Source: Caballeronia glathei (GTDB lineage Bacteria; Pseudomonadota; Gammaproteobacteria; Burkholderiales; Burkholderiaceae). Taken from it: a stretch of 64,000 nucleotides of DNA. Position numbers and translations under genes: made by a program. This document shows positions 54,797 through 63,209 of the stretch, one piece after another; within the stretch, counting starts at the first letter, position 1; each line of letters opens with the position of its first letter. The notes beneath the pieces were generated by a model, which did not search any database, was not told the origin of the DNA, and worked only from the letters and a program-made list of their open reading frames with translations. The stretch spans positions 62,001-126,000 of the forward strand of contig NZ_JFHC01000001.1 of NCBI RefSeq assembly GCF_000698595.1. Reading direction: 5' to 3'.

Positions 54797-55999
54797 TCAT
54801 TCGAGCCCGCCCGAGCCGAACACTTCGGTGTGAATGCGCGCGGCATCGACGCCCGACGCGATCAGCGCCTGCTGTTGCGCGCGCATGAATTCAACCGGGC
54901 CGCAGACGTAGTAATCGGCGTCGGGCAGAAGCACCTTGCCGGCCACTTTCGACAGATCCATGCGGCCGACCAAGTCGAAATCGACGCCCTGCCGGTCCTC
55001 GCCCCCCGCCGCTTCGTAGAACACCGTGCGCGACACGTTCGGGCGCGCCGCGACGATCTCGTTCACCCACTGCCTGAACGCATGCACGCGTCCGTGGCGG
55101 CACGCGTGCACGAACGCGACCGGCCGCGCGCTGCCTTCGCCCGCAAGCGACGCGAGCATCGACACCATCGGCGTGATGCCCACGCCGCCGCTGATGAGCA
55201 CGACGGGCGTCGTCTTCGCGCGGTCGAGCGTGAACTCCCCCATCGGCGCGCTCACCTCGACGATCGAGCCCGCCTCGACGCCGTCGTGCAGACCGTTCGA
55301 GATGTGGCCGGCCGGCACGTTGGCCGGTCGCTCGCGCTTCACCGAAATGCGCAGCCACTGGCCGTTCGGCGCGTCGGAAAGCGTGTACTGGCGCGGCTGA
55401 TCGACACCGATCGCCTTCACGAAGCGCTTCACGCTGACATACTGGCCCGGCGTGAAATCGCACACCTTGCCGCCATCCGAGGGCTTCAGATAGAACGACG
55501 TGATCTCGTCGCTCTCCATTTCCTTGCGCATCACGACGAACGGCCGGAAGCCGCTCCACGCCGCGCCGTCATACAGGTTCTGCTCCGCGCCGATCAGAAT
55601 GCCGGCGAGTTGACCGTAGGCGGCGGCCCAGGCGTCGAGCGTCGCCGGGTCGACGGCGTCACCGAGCACTTCCGAAATCGATGCGAGCAGGTTCTCGCCC
55701 ACGATCGGGTAGTGCTCCGCGCGGATGTTGAGGCTCGCGTGCTTGTTCGCGATATGCGTGACGGCGCCGCCGAGCACGCCCAGGTTGTCGATGTTCGCCG
55801 CGTACGCGTAGACCGCGCGCGCAAGCGCCTCGGGCTGGCCGCCGCTTTGCTGGTGCGCCTGGTTGAACAGGTTCTTCAGTTCGGGATGGTGCGCGAACAT
55901 CCGCTTATAGAAGTGCTTCGTGATGTTCGCGCCGTGCTCGGCGAGAACGGGAGCTGTGGCTTTCACGCGGGCGATCTGGTCGGCGGTCAGGGCGGTCAT
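54797..55999 (-). CDS. hmp: Flavohaemoglobin (nitric oxide dioxygenase)
   Basis: 400-residue enzyme converting NO to nitrate with O2 and NAD(P)H. The N-terminal globin domain (about 1-138) has the distal/proximal haem region HYPIVGENLLASI (proximal His). It is followed by an FAD-binding ferredoxin-reductase domain (RQYTLSDAPNG, GHISNGLHD) and an NAD-binding domain (VLISGGVGITPMVSML, YVCGPVEFM). AAGGAG precedes ATG 55999, and an NsrR-like operator lies immediately upstream. Confidence 0.97.
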   Translation of the reverse strand: MTALTADQIARVKATAPVLAEHGANITKHFYKRMFAHHPELKNLFNQAHQQSGGQPEALARAVYAYAANIDNLGVLGGAVTHIANKHASLNIRAEHYPIVGENLLASISEVLGDAVDPATLDAWAAAYGQLAGILIGAEQNLYDGAAWSGFRPFVVMRKEMESDEITSFYLKPSDGGKVCDFTPGQYVSVKRFVKAIGVDQPRQYTLSDAPNGQWLRISVKRERPANVPAGHISNGLHDGVEAGSIVEVSAPMGEFTLDRAKTTPVVLISGGVGITPMVSMLASLAGEGSARPVAFVHACRHGRVHAFRQWVNEIVAARPNVSRTVFYEAAGGEDRQGVDFDLVGRMDLSKVAGKVLLPDADYYVCGPVEFMRAQQQALIASGVDAARIHTEVFGSGGLE

Positions 56000-56015
56000 T
56001 CAGGGTTCTCCTTAA

Positions 56016-56038
56016 AAGATGCATTCATACTACATGTT
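56016..56038 (-). promoter_or_regulatory. NsrR-like operator upstream of hmp
   Basis: A 23-nt imperfect palindrome. Read on the plus strand its left arm is AAGATGCAT and its right arm is ACATGTT, around TCATACT. It matches the NsrR consensus (AAnATGCATTTnAAATRCATnTT) at about 19 of 23 positions counting the unspecified ones. It lies 16 nt upstream of the hmp start codon, between the presumed promoter and the ribosome site. hmp is the classical NsrR target; the nsrR gene itself is not in the window. Confidence 0.72.
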
Positions 56039-56120
56039 TTAAGGGCGCCCTTATTGCGCGTTTTTGTCGCATCCGGTACGCGCGTGCTTCTGTGCCCGTC
56101 TTGCTGCCTGTTCCGGCGCC

Positions 56121-56672
56121 CTACTTGCGCCGCTCGTGATTCCACAGGACATCGCTGCCGCCATCGGCCCGGTTCAGCACCCGCGCGAAGACGAACAGCA
56201 GGTCCGACAACCGGTTCACGTACTGGCGCGGCGCGCTGTTGACCCGGTCGACGCGCCCGAGCGCCACGATCGAGCGCTCCGCGCGCCGGCAGACCGTGCG
56301 CCCCACGTGCGCGAGCGACGCCGCCCGCGATCCGCCCGGCAGGATGAACTCCGCGAGTGGCGGCAGCGTGGCGTTGTACGCGGCGAGCCACGCATCGAGT
56401 TGCGCCAGATACTGGTCCTCGATCATCGAATGCCCGGGAATGCACAACTCTCCGCCGAGATCGAACAGGTCATGCTGGATCTCGACGAGCGCGGCGCGCA
56501 CGTCGTCCGGCAGCGGCTCGCACAGCAGCACGCCGAGGTGCGAATTCAGTTCGTCGACGTCGCCGATCGCCGTGATGCGCGCGTCGTCCTTCTGCACGCG
56601 GCTGCCGTCGCCGAGACCGGTCGTGCCGTCGTCGCCGGTGCGGGTTGCGATCTTGCTCAAGCGGTTGCCCAT
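56121..56672 (-). CDS. Cob(I)yrinic acid a,c-diamide / cob(I)alamin adenosyltransferase (PduO type)
   Basis: 183-residue trimeric helical enzyme transferring adenosyl from ATP to cob(I)alamin. The N-terminal ATP loop is SKIATRTGDDGTTGLGDGSRVQK, followed by GDVDELNSHLGVL and the C-terminal CRRAERSIVAL ... NRLSDLLFVFAR, all hallmarks of the PduO family. No cobalamin riboswitch or cob genes are nearby, so it probably supplies AdoCbl for enzymes elsewhere. It is 121 nt upstream of hmp's start on the same strand. Confidence 0.93.
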   Translation of the reverse strand: MGNRLSKIATRTGDDGTTGLGDGSRVQKDDARITAIGDVDELNSHLGVLLCEPLPDDVRAALVEIQHDLFDLGGELCIPGHSMIEDQYLAQLDAWLAAYNATLPPLAEFILPGGSRAASLAHVGRTVCRRAERSIVALGRVDRVNSAPRQYVNRLSDLLFVFARVLNRADGGSDVLWNHERRK

Positions 56673-56908
56673 CGCGTCTCCTCGGTTGCGCGCGGAGCGT
56701 GCTCACTCCGGCGGTTCATTATAGGTGCCGCGCGCGCCCCGCCCGGCAAGGGTCGATGGGGCGTAAAATGCAGTCGAAATGTCCGGAATGTCCGAAGTGC
56801 CCACATTAAGCGCTCGATTGAGGCGCCAGAGCCAGCCATCCCAGAAATCCCAAAAATCCAAAGATCGGGCAGGACACGCGTCCTGCATCCGAAGCCCGGA
56901 GACACAAC

Positions 56909-58324
56909 GTGAATCATCCCGCTTTGCCTGAGGCCATCCGCCGCCCGTTTCCCGCCGCCTTGCTCGACGCGCTCAGGTCCGCGTTCGGCGAGCGCGTGTC
57001 GACGTCCGACGCCGTGCGCGAGCACCACGGCCGCGACGAGTCCGCCTTCGACCCGCAACTGCCCGACGCCGTCGTCTTCGCACAGAGCACGGAGGACGTG
57101 CAGACCGTCGTGAAGCTCTGCGCGCAGCATGACGTGCCGATCATCCCCTACGGCAACGGGTCGTCGCTCGAAGGCCATCTGCTCGCGGTGCAGGGCGGCG
57201 TGTCGATCGATCTTTCCGGCATGAACCGGGTGCTCGCGATCAACGCCGAAGACCTGACCGTCACCGTCGAGCCGGGCATCTCGCGCAAGCAGCTGAACGA
57301 AGCGCTGCGTGACACCGGCCTTTTCTTCCCCATCGACCCGGGCGCGGACGCGAGCATCGGCGGCATGTCGGCGACGCGCGCCTCGGGCACCAACGCCGTG
57401 CGCTATGGCACGATGCGCGAGAACGTGCTCGCGCTCGCCGTCGTGCTCGCCGACGGCCGCGTGATCCGGACCGGCACGCGGGCGCGCAAGTCGTCGGCGG
57501 GGTATGACCTCACGCGCCTGTTCGTCGGCTCCGAGGGCACGCTCGGGGTGATCACCGAAATCACGGTGCGGCTCTATCCGCAGCCGGAAGCGGTGTCGGC
57601 GGCGGTATGCGCGTTTCCTTCGATGGGCGACGCCGTGCGCGCCGTCATCGAAACCATCCAGATGGGCGTGCCGGTGGCGCGCGTCGAATTCCTCGACTCG
57701 CTCGCCGTGCGCGCGATCAACCGCCACTCGAACCTCACGTTCCGCGAATCGCCGATGCTGTTCTTCGAATTCCACGGCTCGGAAGCGGGCGTCGCGGAAC
57801 AGGCGGGGATCGTGCAGGAGATCGTCGCGCAGAATTCGGGCGCCGACTTCGAATGGGCGACGCGCCCGGAAGACCGCAGCCGTCTCTGGAACGCGCGCCA
57901 CGCCGCGTATTTCGCGATGCTGCAACTGAAGCCCGGCTGCCGCGCCGTGACGACCGATGTCTGCGTGCCGATTTCGCGGCTCGCGGAATGCGTAGTCGAA
58001 ACGGAGCAGGACCTGAAGGCGTCGACGCTGCCGTGCCCGATCGTCGGCCACGTGGGCGACGGCAATTTCCACGTCGCGATGCTGCTCGATCCGTCGAAAC
58101 CCGAGGAGTTCGAGGAAGCCGAGCGCATCAATCACCGGATCGTGCAGCGCGCGCTGCGCATGAACGGCACCTGCACGGGCGAGCACGGCGTCGGGATGCA
58201 CAAGATCGGCTTCATGGTGGAGGAGCACGGCGAGGACGCGATCGGCGTCATGCGGTCCATCAAGCAGGCGCTCGACCCGAAAAATCTGATGAATCCAGGC
58301 AAGATTTTCGCCGCGGCCGCATAA
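56909..58324 (+). CDS. FAD-linked D-lactate dehydrogenase-like oxidoreductase
   Basis: 471-residue VAO/PCMH flavoprotein. The FAD-binding domain (about 50-230) shows PYGNGSSLEGHLLAVQGGVSIDL, TVEPGISRKQLNEAL and the FPIDPGADASIGGM pyrophosphate loop. The C-terminal FAD-oxidase domain contains GHVGDGNFHVAMLLDP and the GEHGVGMHKIGFM motif. It resembles mitochondrial-type D-lactate dehydrogenase (cytochrome) more than GlcD. It is followed 159 nt later by glcDEF, so its 2-hydroxyacid metabolism is probably related. There is no FeS domain. Confidence 0.88.
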   Translation: MNHPALPEAIRRPFPAALLDALRSAFGERVSTSDAVREHHGRDESAFDPQLPDAVVFAQSTEDVQTVVKLCAQHDVPIIPYGNGSSLEGHLLAVQGGVSIDLSGMNRVLAINAEDLTVTVEPGISRKQLNEALRDTGLFFPIDPGADASIGGMSATRASGTNAVRYGTMRENVLALAVVLADGRVIRTGTRARKSSAGYDLTRLFVGSEGTLGVITEITVRLYPQPEAVSAAVCAFPSMGDAVRAVIETIQMGVPVARVEFLDSLAVRAINRHSNLTFRESPMLFFEFHGSEAGVAEQAGIVQEIVAQNSGADFEWATRPEDRSRLWNARHAAYFAMLQLKPGCRAVTTDVCVPISRLAECVVETEQDLKASTLPCPIVGHVGDGNFHVAMLLDPSKPEEFEEAERINHRIVQRALRMNGTCTGEHGVGMHKIGFMVEEHGEDAIGVMRSIKQALDPKNLMNPGKIFAAAA

Positions 58325-58483
58325 GCAGATGCGAGGCAAACGCGAGGCAGACGCGAGCCACACGTGAAACCCGCGCGATCCGGCACCGTACTCAGCCGGA
58401 TCGACGCGGCGCAAACAAGCGCGCAAGATAGCTTCAGAGCCACCCAGAAGCCGATCTCAGAAAACCATGCGCCGGGAGGAGAG

Positions 58484-59974
58484 ATGAACGCTGCGGAGCT
58501 TACGCCCGAAGTGCTGGAACAGCGCCAGCGCGAAGTCGTGCAGGCGCTGATGGCCGTGCTGCCCACGCATTGCCTGCTGTTTCGCGAGGAAGACACCGCG
58601 GCGTACGAATGCGACGGCCTCGCCGCCTACCGCCGCCTGCCGCTCGCCGTGGCGCTGCCCGAAACCGAGGCGCAGGTCCAGCGCGTCCTGCAGATCTGCG
58701 CGCGGCTCGATGTGCCGGTCGTCCCGCGCGGCGCCGGCACGGGACTCTCCGGCGGCGCCATGCCGATCCGCCACGGCATCGTGCTGTCGCTCGCGCGCTT
58801 TCGGAAGATCATCGAAGTCGATCCGTACGCCCGCACCGCGACCGTCCAGCCGGGCGTGCGCAATCTCTCCATTTCCGAAGCCGCCGCGCCCTACGGCCTC
58901 TATTACGCGCCCGATCCGTCGTCGCAGATCGCCTGCACGATCGGCGGCAACGTCTCCGAGAATTCGGGCGGCGTGCACTGTCTCAAATACGGCCTCACCG
59001 TGCACAACGTCATGCGCGTGCGCGCCGTGACGATGGAAGGCGATATCGTGGAATTCGGCTCGCTCGGGCCGGACGCGCCGGGGCTCGACCTGCTCGCGGT
59101 GCTGATCGGCAGCGAAGGCATGTTCGCGGTCGTCACCGAAATCACGGTGAAGCTGATCCCGAAGCCGCAGACCGCGCAGGTCATCATGGCGAGCTTCGAC
59201 GACGTCGTGAAAGGCGGCAATGCGGTCGCCGCGATCATCGCGGCAGGCATCATTCCGGCCGGGCTGGAAATGATGGACAAGCCGGCGACGCGCGCCGTCG
59301 AGGAATTCGTGAACGCGGGCTACGACCTCGACGCCGCCGCGATCCTGCTCTGCGAGTCCGACGGCACCTACGACGAAGTGGCCGAGGAAATCGTGCGCAT
59401 GACGGCCGTGCTGCGCGAGCACGGTGCGACGCGCATCCAGATTTCGCGCTCCGAAGCCGAGCGGCTCAAGTTCTGGTCGGGCCGCAAGAACGCGTTTCCG
59501 GCGGCCGGCCGCATTTCTCCGGACTATTACTGCATGGACGGCACCGTGCCGCGCCGCGCGATCGGGCCGCTGCTCGCGCGCATCGAGGAGATGGAGAAGA
59601 AGTACCTGCTTCGCTGCATCAACGTGTTCCACGCCGGCGACGGCAACATGCATCCGCTGATTCTCTTCAACGGCAACGATCTCGACGAGTGGCACCGCGC
59701 CGAGGCGTTCGGCTCGGACATTCTGGAGACGTGCGTCGAGCTGGGCGGGACGGTGACGGGCGAGCATGGCGTGGGCATCGAAAAGATCAATTCGATGTGC
59801 GTGCAGTTCTCGCCCGAGGAGCGCGACGCGTTTCATGCGGTCAAGCGCGCGTTCGATCCGCCGGGGCTGCTCAACCCCGACAAGGGCATCCCGACCCGCG
59901 CGCGCTGCGCGGAGTACGGCAAGATGCACATCCGGGGAGGCCTGCTGCCACATCCCGATATTCCGCGCTTCTGA
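58484..59974 (+). CDS. glcD: Glycolate oxidase subunit GlcD
   Basis: 496-residue FAD subunit of the glycolate oxidase complex (glycolate to glyoxylate). It has PRGAGTGLSGGAMPIRHGIVLSL, YYAPDPSSQIACTIGGNVSENSGG, LIGSEGMFAVVTEI, NVFHAGDGNMHPLILF and TGEHGVGIEKINSM. ATG 58484 is preceded by GGGAGGAG; the 40 extra upstream codons in frame are unsupported. It is the first gene of glcDEF. Confidence 0.96.
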   Translation: MNAAELTPEVLEQRQREVVQALMAVLPTHCLLFREEDTAAYECDGLAAYRRLPLAVALPETEAQVQRVLQICARLDVPVVPRGAGTGLSGGAMPIRHGIVLSLARFRKIIEVDPYARTATVQPGVRNLSISEAAAPYGLYYAPDPSSQIACTIGGNVSENSGGVHCLKYGLTVHNVMRVRAVTMEGDIVEFGSLGPDAPGLDLLAVLIGSEGMFAVVTEITVKLIPKPQTAQVIMASFDDVVKGGNAVAAIIAAGIIPAGLEMMDKPATRAVEEFVNAGYDLDAAAILLCESDGTYDEVAEEIVRMTAVLREHGATRIQISRSEAERLKFWSGRKNAFPAAGRISPDYYCMDGTVPRRAIGPLLARIEEMEKKYLLRCINVFHAGDGNMHPLILFNGNDLDEWHRAEAFGSDILETCVELGGTVTGEHGVGIEKINSMCVQFSPEERDAFHAVKRAFDPPGLLNPDKGIPTRARCAEYGKMHIRGGLLPHPDIPRF

Positions 59975-60066
59975 ACGCGCGGCCCGCGCCTATCCACGTT
60001 TCACCGAGTGTTGCGGCCGGGCACGGCCGCTACAATCGATCGACGAGCCACGAGAAGCAGGACACC

Positions 60067-61155
60067 ATGGAACAGGACGACATCGTCGCCGGCTGGTCGG
60101 AACGGATTCGCCGCGCCACCGAGCGCCAGGAGCCGCTGCGCATCCGTGGCGGCGGCACGAAGGACTGGTACGGGCAAACCGTGCAGGGCGAGGTGCTCGC
60201 CACCCGCGAGTGGCGCGGCATCGTCGCCTACGATCCGGCCGAACTCGTCATCACCGTGAAGGGGGGCACGCCGCTTGCGCAGGTCGAAGCGGCGCTCAGG
60301 GAATGCAACCAGATGCTGCCGTTCGAGCCGCCCCACTTCGGGCGCGACGCGACCATCGGCGGCTGCATCGCGGCGGGCATCGCGGGTCCGCGCCGCGCGT
60401 GGACCGGCGCGCCGCGCGACTTCGTGCTCGGCGCGGTCGTCATGAACGGACAGGGCCAGGTGCTGCATTTCGGCGGGCAGGTGGTGAAGAACGTCGCGGG
60501 CTACGATGTGTCGCGGCTTCTGGCCGGCTCGCTCGGCACGCTCGGGCTGATCCTGGAACTGTCGATCAAGGTGCTGCCGAGACCCGTCGCCGAAGCGACG
60601 CTCAAGTTCGACATGCACGCCACCGACGGCGTACGCAAGCTGAACGAATGGGGCGGCCATCCGTTGCCGATCAGCGGCAGCGCGTGGCGCGACGGCACGC
60701 TCGCGCTGCGTCTCGCGGGCGCGGAGGCGGCCGTGAAGGCCGCGCGCACGTCGCTGGGCGGCGAGGTGGTGGACGCCGTCGAGGCCGATCGCTTCTGGAT
60801 CGCCATGCGCGAGCAGACGGACCCGTTCTTCGCGGTCATCGAGCCGAAGGCGGCGCTCTGGCGCCTCGCGCTGCCCTCGATTGCCGAGCCGCTGCATCTG
60901 CCCGGCGCGCAACTGATGGAATGGGGCGGCGCGCAGCGCTGGTGGATCACCGACACCGATCCGCAGACCGTGCGCATCAGCGCGAAGCAGGCCGGCGGCC
61001 ACGCCACGATCTTCCGCTCGGGCGCCGCGTACGACCGCAATGCGGGCGTCTTCACGCCGCTGCCCGCGCCCGTGATGAAGATTCATCGCGGGCTGAAGGC
61101 CGCTTTCGATCCCGCCCGCATCTTCAATCGCGGACGCCTGTATCCCGATTTCTGA
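60067..61155 (+). CDS. glcE: Glycolate oxidase subunit GlcE
   Basis: 362-residue FAD-binding subunit. The N-terminus has LRIRGGGTKDWYG and YDPAELVITVKGGTPLAQVEAAL, the flavin loop is FGRDATIGGCIAAGIAGPRRAW and KNVAGYDVSRLLAGSLGTLGLI, and the C-terminus PVMKIHRGLKAAFDPARIFNRGRLYPDF is typical of GlcE. It starts 92 nt after glcD and ends 20 nt before glcF. Confidence 0.95.
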   Translation: MEQDDIVAGWSERIRRATERQEPLRIRGGGTKDWYGQTVQGEVLATREWRGIVAYDPAELVITVKGGTPLAQVEAALRECNQMLPFEPPHFGRDATIGGCIAAGIAGPRRAWTGAPRDFVLGAVVMNGQGQVLHFGGQVVKNVAGYDVSRLLAGSLGTLGLILELSIKVLPRPVAEATLKFDMHATDGVRKLNEWGGHPLPISGSAWRDGTLALRLAGAEAAVKAARTSLGGEVVDAVEADRFWIAMREQTDPFFAVIEPKAALWRLALPSIAEPLHLPGAQLMEWGGAQRWWITDTDPQTVRISAKQAGGHATIFRSGAAYDRNAGVFTPLPAPVMKIHRGLKAAFDPARIFNRGRLYPDF

Positions 61156-61175
61156 GCCGAAGGCGAACCCACGCG

Positions 61176-62402
61176 ATGCAAACCAATCTCGCCGAATTCA
61201 TCCGCGGCACCCCGGATGGCGACGAAGCCGACGCCATCCTGAGGAAGTGCGTGCATTGCGGCTTCTGCACGGCGACCTGCCCGACGTACCAGTTGCTCGG
61301 CGACGAACTCGACGGCCCGCGCGGGCGCATCTATCTGATGAAACAGATGCTGGAGGGCGCGCCCGTCACGCGCAGCACGCAACTGCATCTGGACCGCTGC
61401 CTCACCTGCCGCAATTGCGAAAGCACGTGTCCATCGGGCGTGCAATACGGGCGCCTCGTGGAGATCGGGCGAAAGATCGTCGAGGAGAAGGTGGAGCGGC
61501 CGCTCGGCCAGCGCCTGCAGCGCCGGCTGCTTGCGAGTTTCCTGCCGAACAGCACGCTTTTCACGCCCGCGATGAAGCTCGGCCAGCAGTTCCGCCCGTT
61601 TCTGCCGAGAAAGCTGCGCGCGAAGATTCCATTGCAGGAAAAGCCGCTTGCCGCGCCCACACGCCATCACGAGCACAAGATGCTGATGCTTTCCGGCTGC
61701 GTGCAGCCCGCGATGATGCCCAACGTCAACACGGCGACCGCGCGCGTGTTCGATGCGCTCGGCATCGAGATCGTCACGGCGCCCGATGCGGGCTGCTGCG
61801 GCGCGATCCGCCTGCATCTCGGCTGCAACGAGGACGCGCTCGAGGACGCGCGCAACAACATCGACGCGTGGTGGCCCTATGTCGAGAACGGCGTCGAGGC
61901 GATCGTGATGAATGCGTCGGGCTGCGGCGCGACGGTGAAGGAATACGCGCATCTGCTGCGCCACGACCCGGACTATGCGGAGAAGGCCCGCCGCATCGTC
62001 GATCTGACGCGCGACCTGGCGGAAATCCTGCCGCAATACGAGGACGAGCTCGTGACCCTCGCGCGACGCCGCGGCGTGCACACGGTCGCGTTCCACCCGC
62101 CGTGCACACTGCAGCACGGCCAGCAGATTCGCGGACAGGTCGAGCAATTGCTGACGGCGCTCGGCATCGAAGTGCGCCTGCCCGCCGACAGCCATCTCTG
62201 CTGCGGATCGGCGGGCACGTATTCGGTGCTTCAGCCGAAACTCGCGTACACGCTGCGCAACCAGAAGCTCGACCGTCTCGAAAAACTCGAGGCGCAGCTG
62301 ATCGTGTCGGCGAACGTCGGGTGCATCGCGCATCTGCAGAGCGGCACGTCGACGCCCGTCACCCACTGGATCCAGCTGCTCGAACATCTCCTTTACGGAT
62401 GA
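61176..62402 (+). CDS. glcF: Glycolate oxidase iron-sulfur subunit GlcF
   Basis: 408-residue electron-transfer subunit with two 4Fe-4S motifs, CVHCGFCTATCPTY (from about residue 25) and CLTCRNCESTCPSG (from about 75), and two CCG domains (LSGCVQPAMMPN with AGCCGAIRLHLG, and FHPPCTLQHGQQ with CCGSAGTYSVLQP). It passes electrons from GlcDE to the quinone pool at the membrane. Confidence 0.96.
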   Translation: MQTNLAEFIRGTPDGDEADAILRKCVHCGFCTATCPTYQLLGDELDGPRGRIYLMKQMLEGAPVTRSTQLHLDRCLTCRNCESTCPSGVQYGRLVEIGRKIVEEKVERPLGQRLQRRLLASFLPNSTLFTPAMKLGQQFRPFLPRKLRAKIPLQEKPLAAPTRHHEHKMLMLSGCVQPAMMPNVNTATARVFDALGIEIVTAPDAGCCGAIRLHLGCNEDALEDARNNIDAWWPYVENGVEAIVMNASGCGATVKEYAHLLRHDPDYAEKARRIVDLTRDLAEILPQYEDELVTLARRRGVHTVAFHPPCTLQHGQQIRGQVEQLLTALGIEVRLPADSHLCCGSAGTYSVLQPKLAYTLRNQKLDRLEKLEAQLIVSANVGCIAHLQSGTSTPVTHWIQLLEHLLYG

Positions 62403-62434
62403 ATTCGCGAACGGCCCGGCCGGCGGCGCCTCCG

Positions 62435-62440
62435 TATAAT
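62435..62440 (+). promoter_or_regulatory. Candidate -10 for the yggS-like gene
   Basis: TATAAT located 30 nt upstream of ATG 62471 in the 68-nt gap after glcF. The -35 region is not convincing. It suggests that yggS-proC have their own promoter. Confidence 0.45.
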
Positions 62441-62470
62441 TGCCGGGTCGCAATTCGCCGCACGTGTGCC

Positions 62471-63175
62471 ATGTCCTCGTCTCATATCGCCCAGCATCTC
62501 GAAGAAGTCCGGCAGCGCATCGCGAAGGCGGCAGCAAGCGCCTCGCGCGACGGCGCCTCCGTCAAGCTCCTCGCCGTCTCGAAGACGTTCCCCGCCGAAG
62601 ACGTGCGCGCCGCCTTCGAGGCGGGCCAGCGCGCGTTCGGCGAGAACTACGTGCAGGAAGGCGTCGCGAAGATCACGGCGCTCAGCGACCTGCGCAGCGA
62701 GCTCGAATGGCATTTCATCGGGCCGCTTCAGTCGAACAAGACGAAAGTCGTCGCTGAGCATTTCGACTGGGTGCAGTCCGTCGATCGCCTGAAGATCGCG
62801 CAGCGGCTGTCCGACCAGCGTCCGCCGGGCGCGCCGCCGCTCAACGTCTGCCTGCAGGTGAACGTGAGCGGCGAGGAATCGAAAAGCGGCGTCGAGCCCG
62901 CCGAGGCCGCCTCGCTCGCACACCAGATCGCGGCGCTGCCCGGTCTGCGGCTGCGCGGCCTGATGGCGATTCCCGAACCCGCCGCGACGCTCGAGGCACA
63001 ACGCGCGCCGCACGCGCGCCTCTCTGCGCTGATGGACGCGCTGTGCGCCGACGGGCTGGAACTCGACACGCTGTCGATCGGCATGTCGGCGGATCTGGAA
63101 GCGGCCGTGCTCGAAAGCGCGACGATGGTGCGCATCGGCACCGCGATCTTCGGCGCGCGCGACTATTCACACTGA
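62471..63175 (+). CDS. YggS-family pyridoxal phosphate homeostasis protein
   Basis: 234-residue single-domain PLP-binding protein (PLPBP/YggS). The PLP lysine is in LLAVSKTFPAEDV (about residue 38), followed by FGENYVQEG, WHFIGPLQSNK, LQVNVSGEESKSG and the phosphate-binding SIGMSADLEAAV. It has no known enzymatic activity and maintains free PLP and amino-acid balance. It is coupled to proC (34 nt gap), the classical conserved pair. Confidence 0.95.
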   Translation: MSSSHIAQHLEEVRQRIAKAAASASRDGASVKLLAVSKTFPAEDVRAAFEAGQRAFGENYVQEGVAKITALSDLRSELEWHFIGPLQSNKTKVVAEHFDWVQSVDRLKIAQRLSDQRPPGAPPLNVCLQVNVSGEESKSGVEPAEAASLAHQIAALPGLRLRGLMAIPEPAATLEAQRAPHARLSALMDALCADGLELDTLSIGMSADLEAAVLESATMVRIGTAIFGARDYSH

Positions 63176-63209
63176 CCTTCACCCTCACCTTCACGTACAC
63201 CGGATTGAC

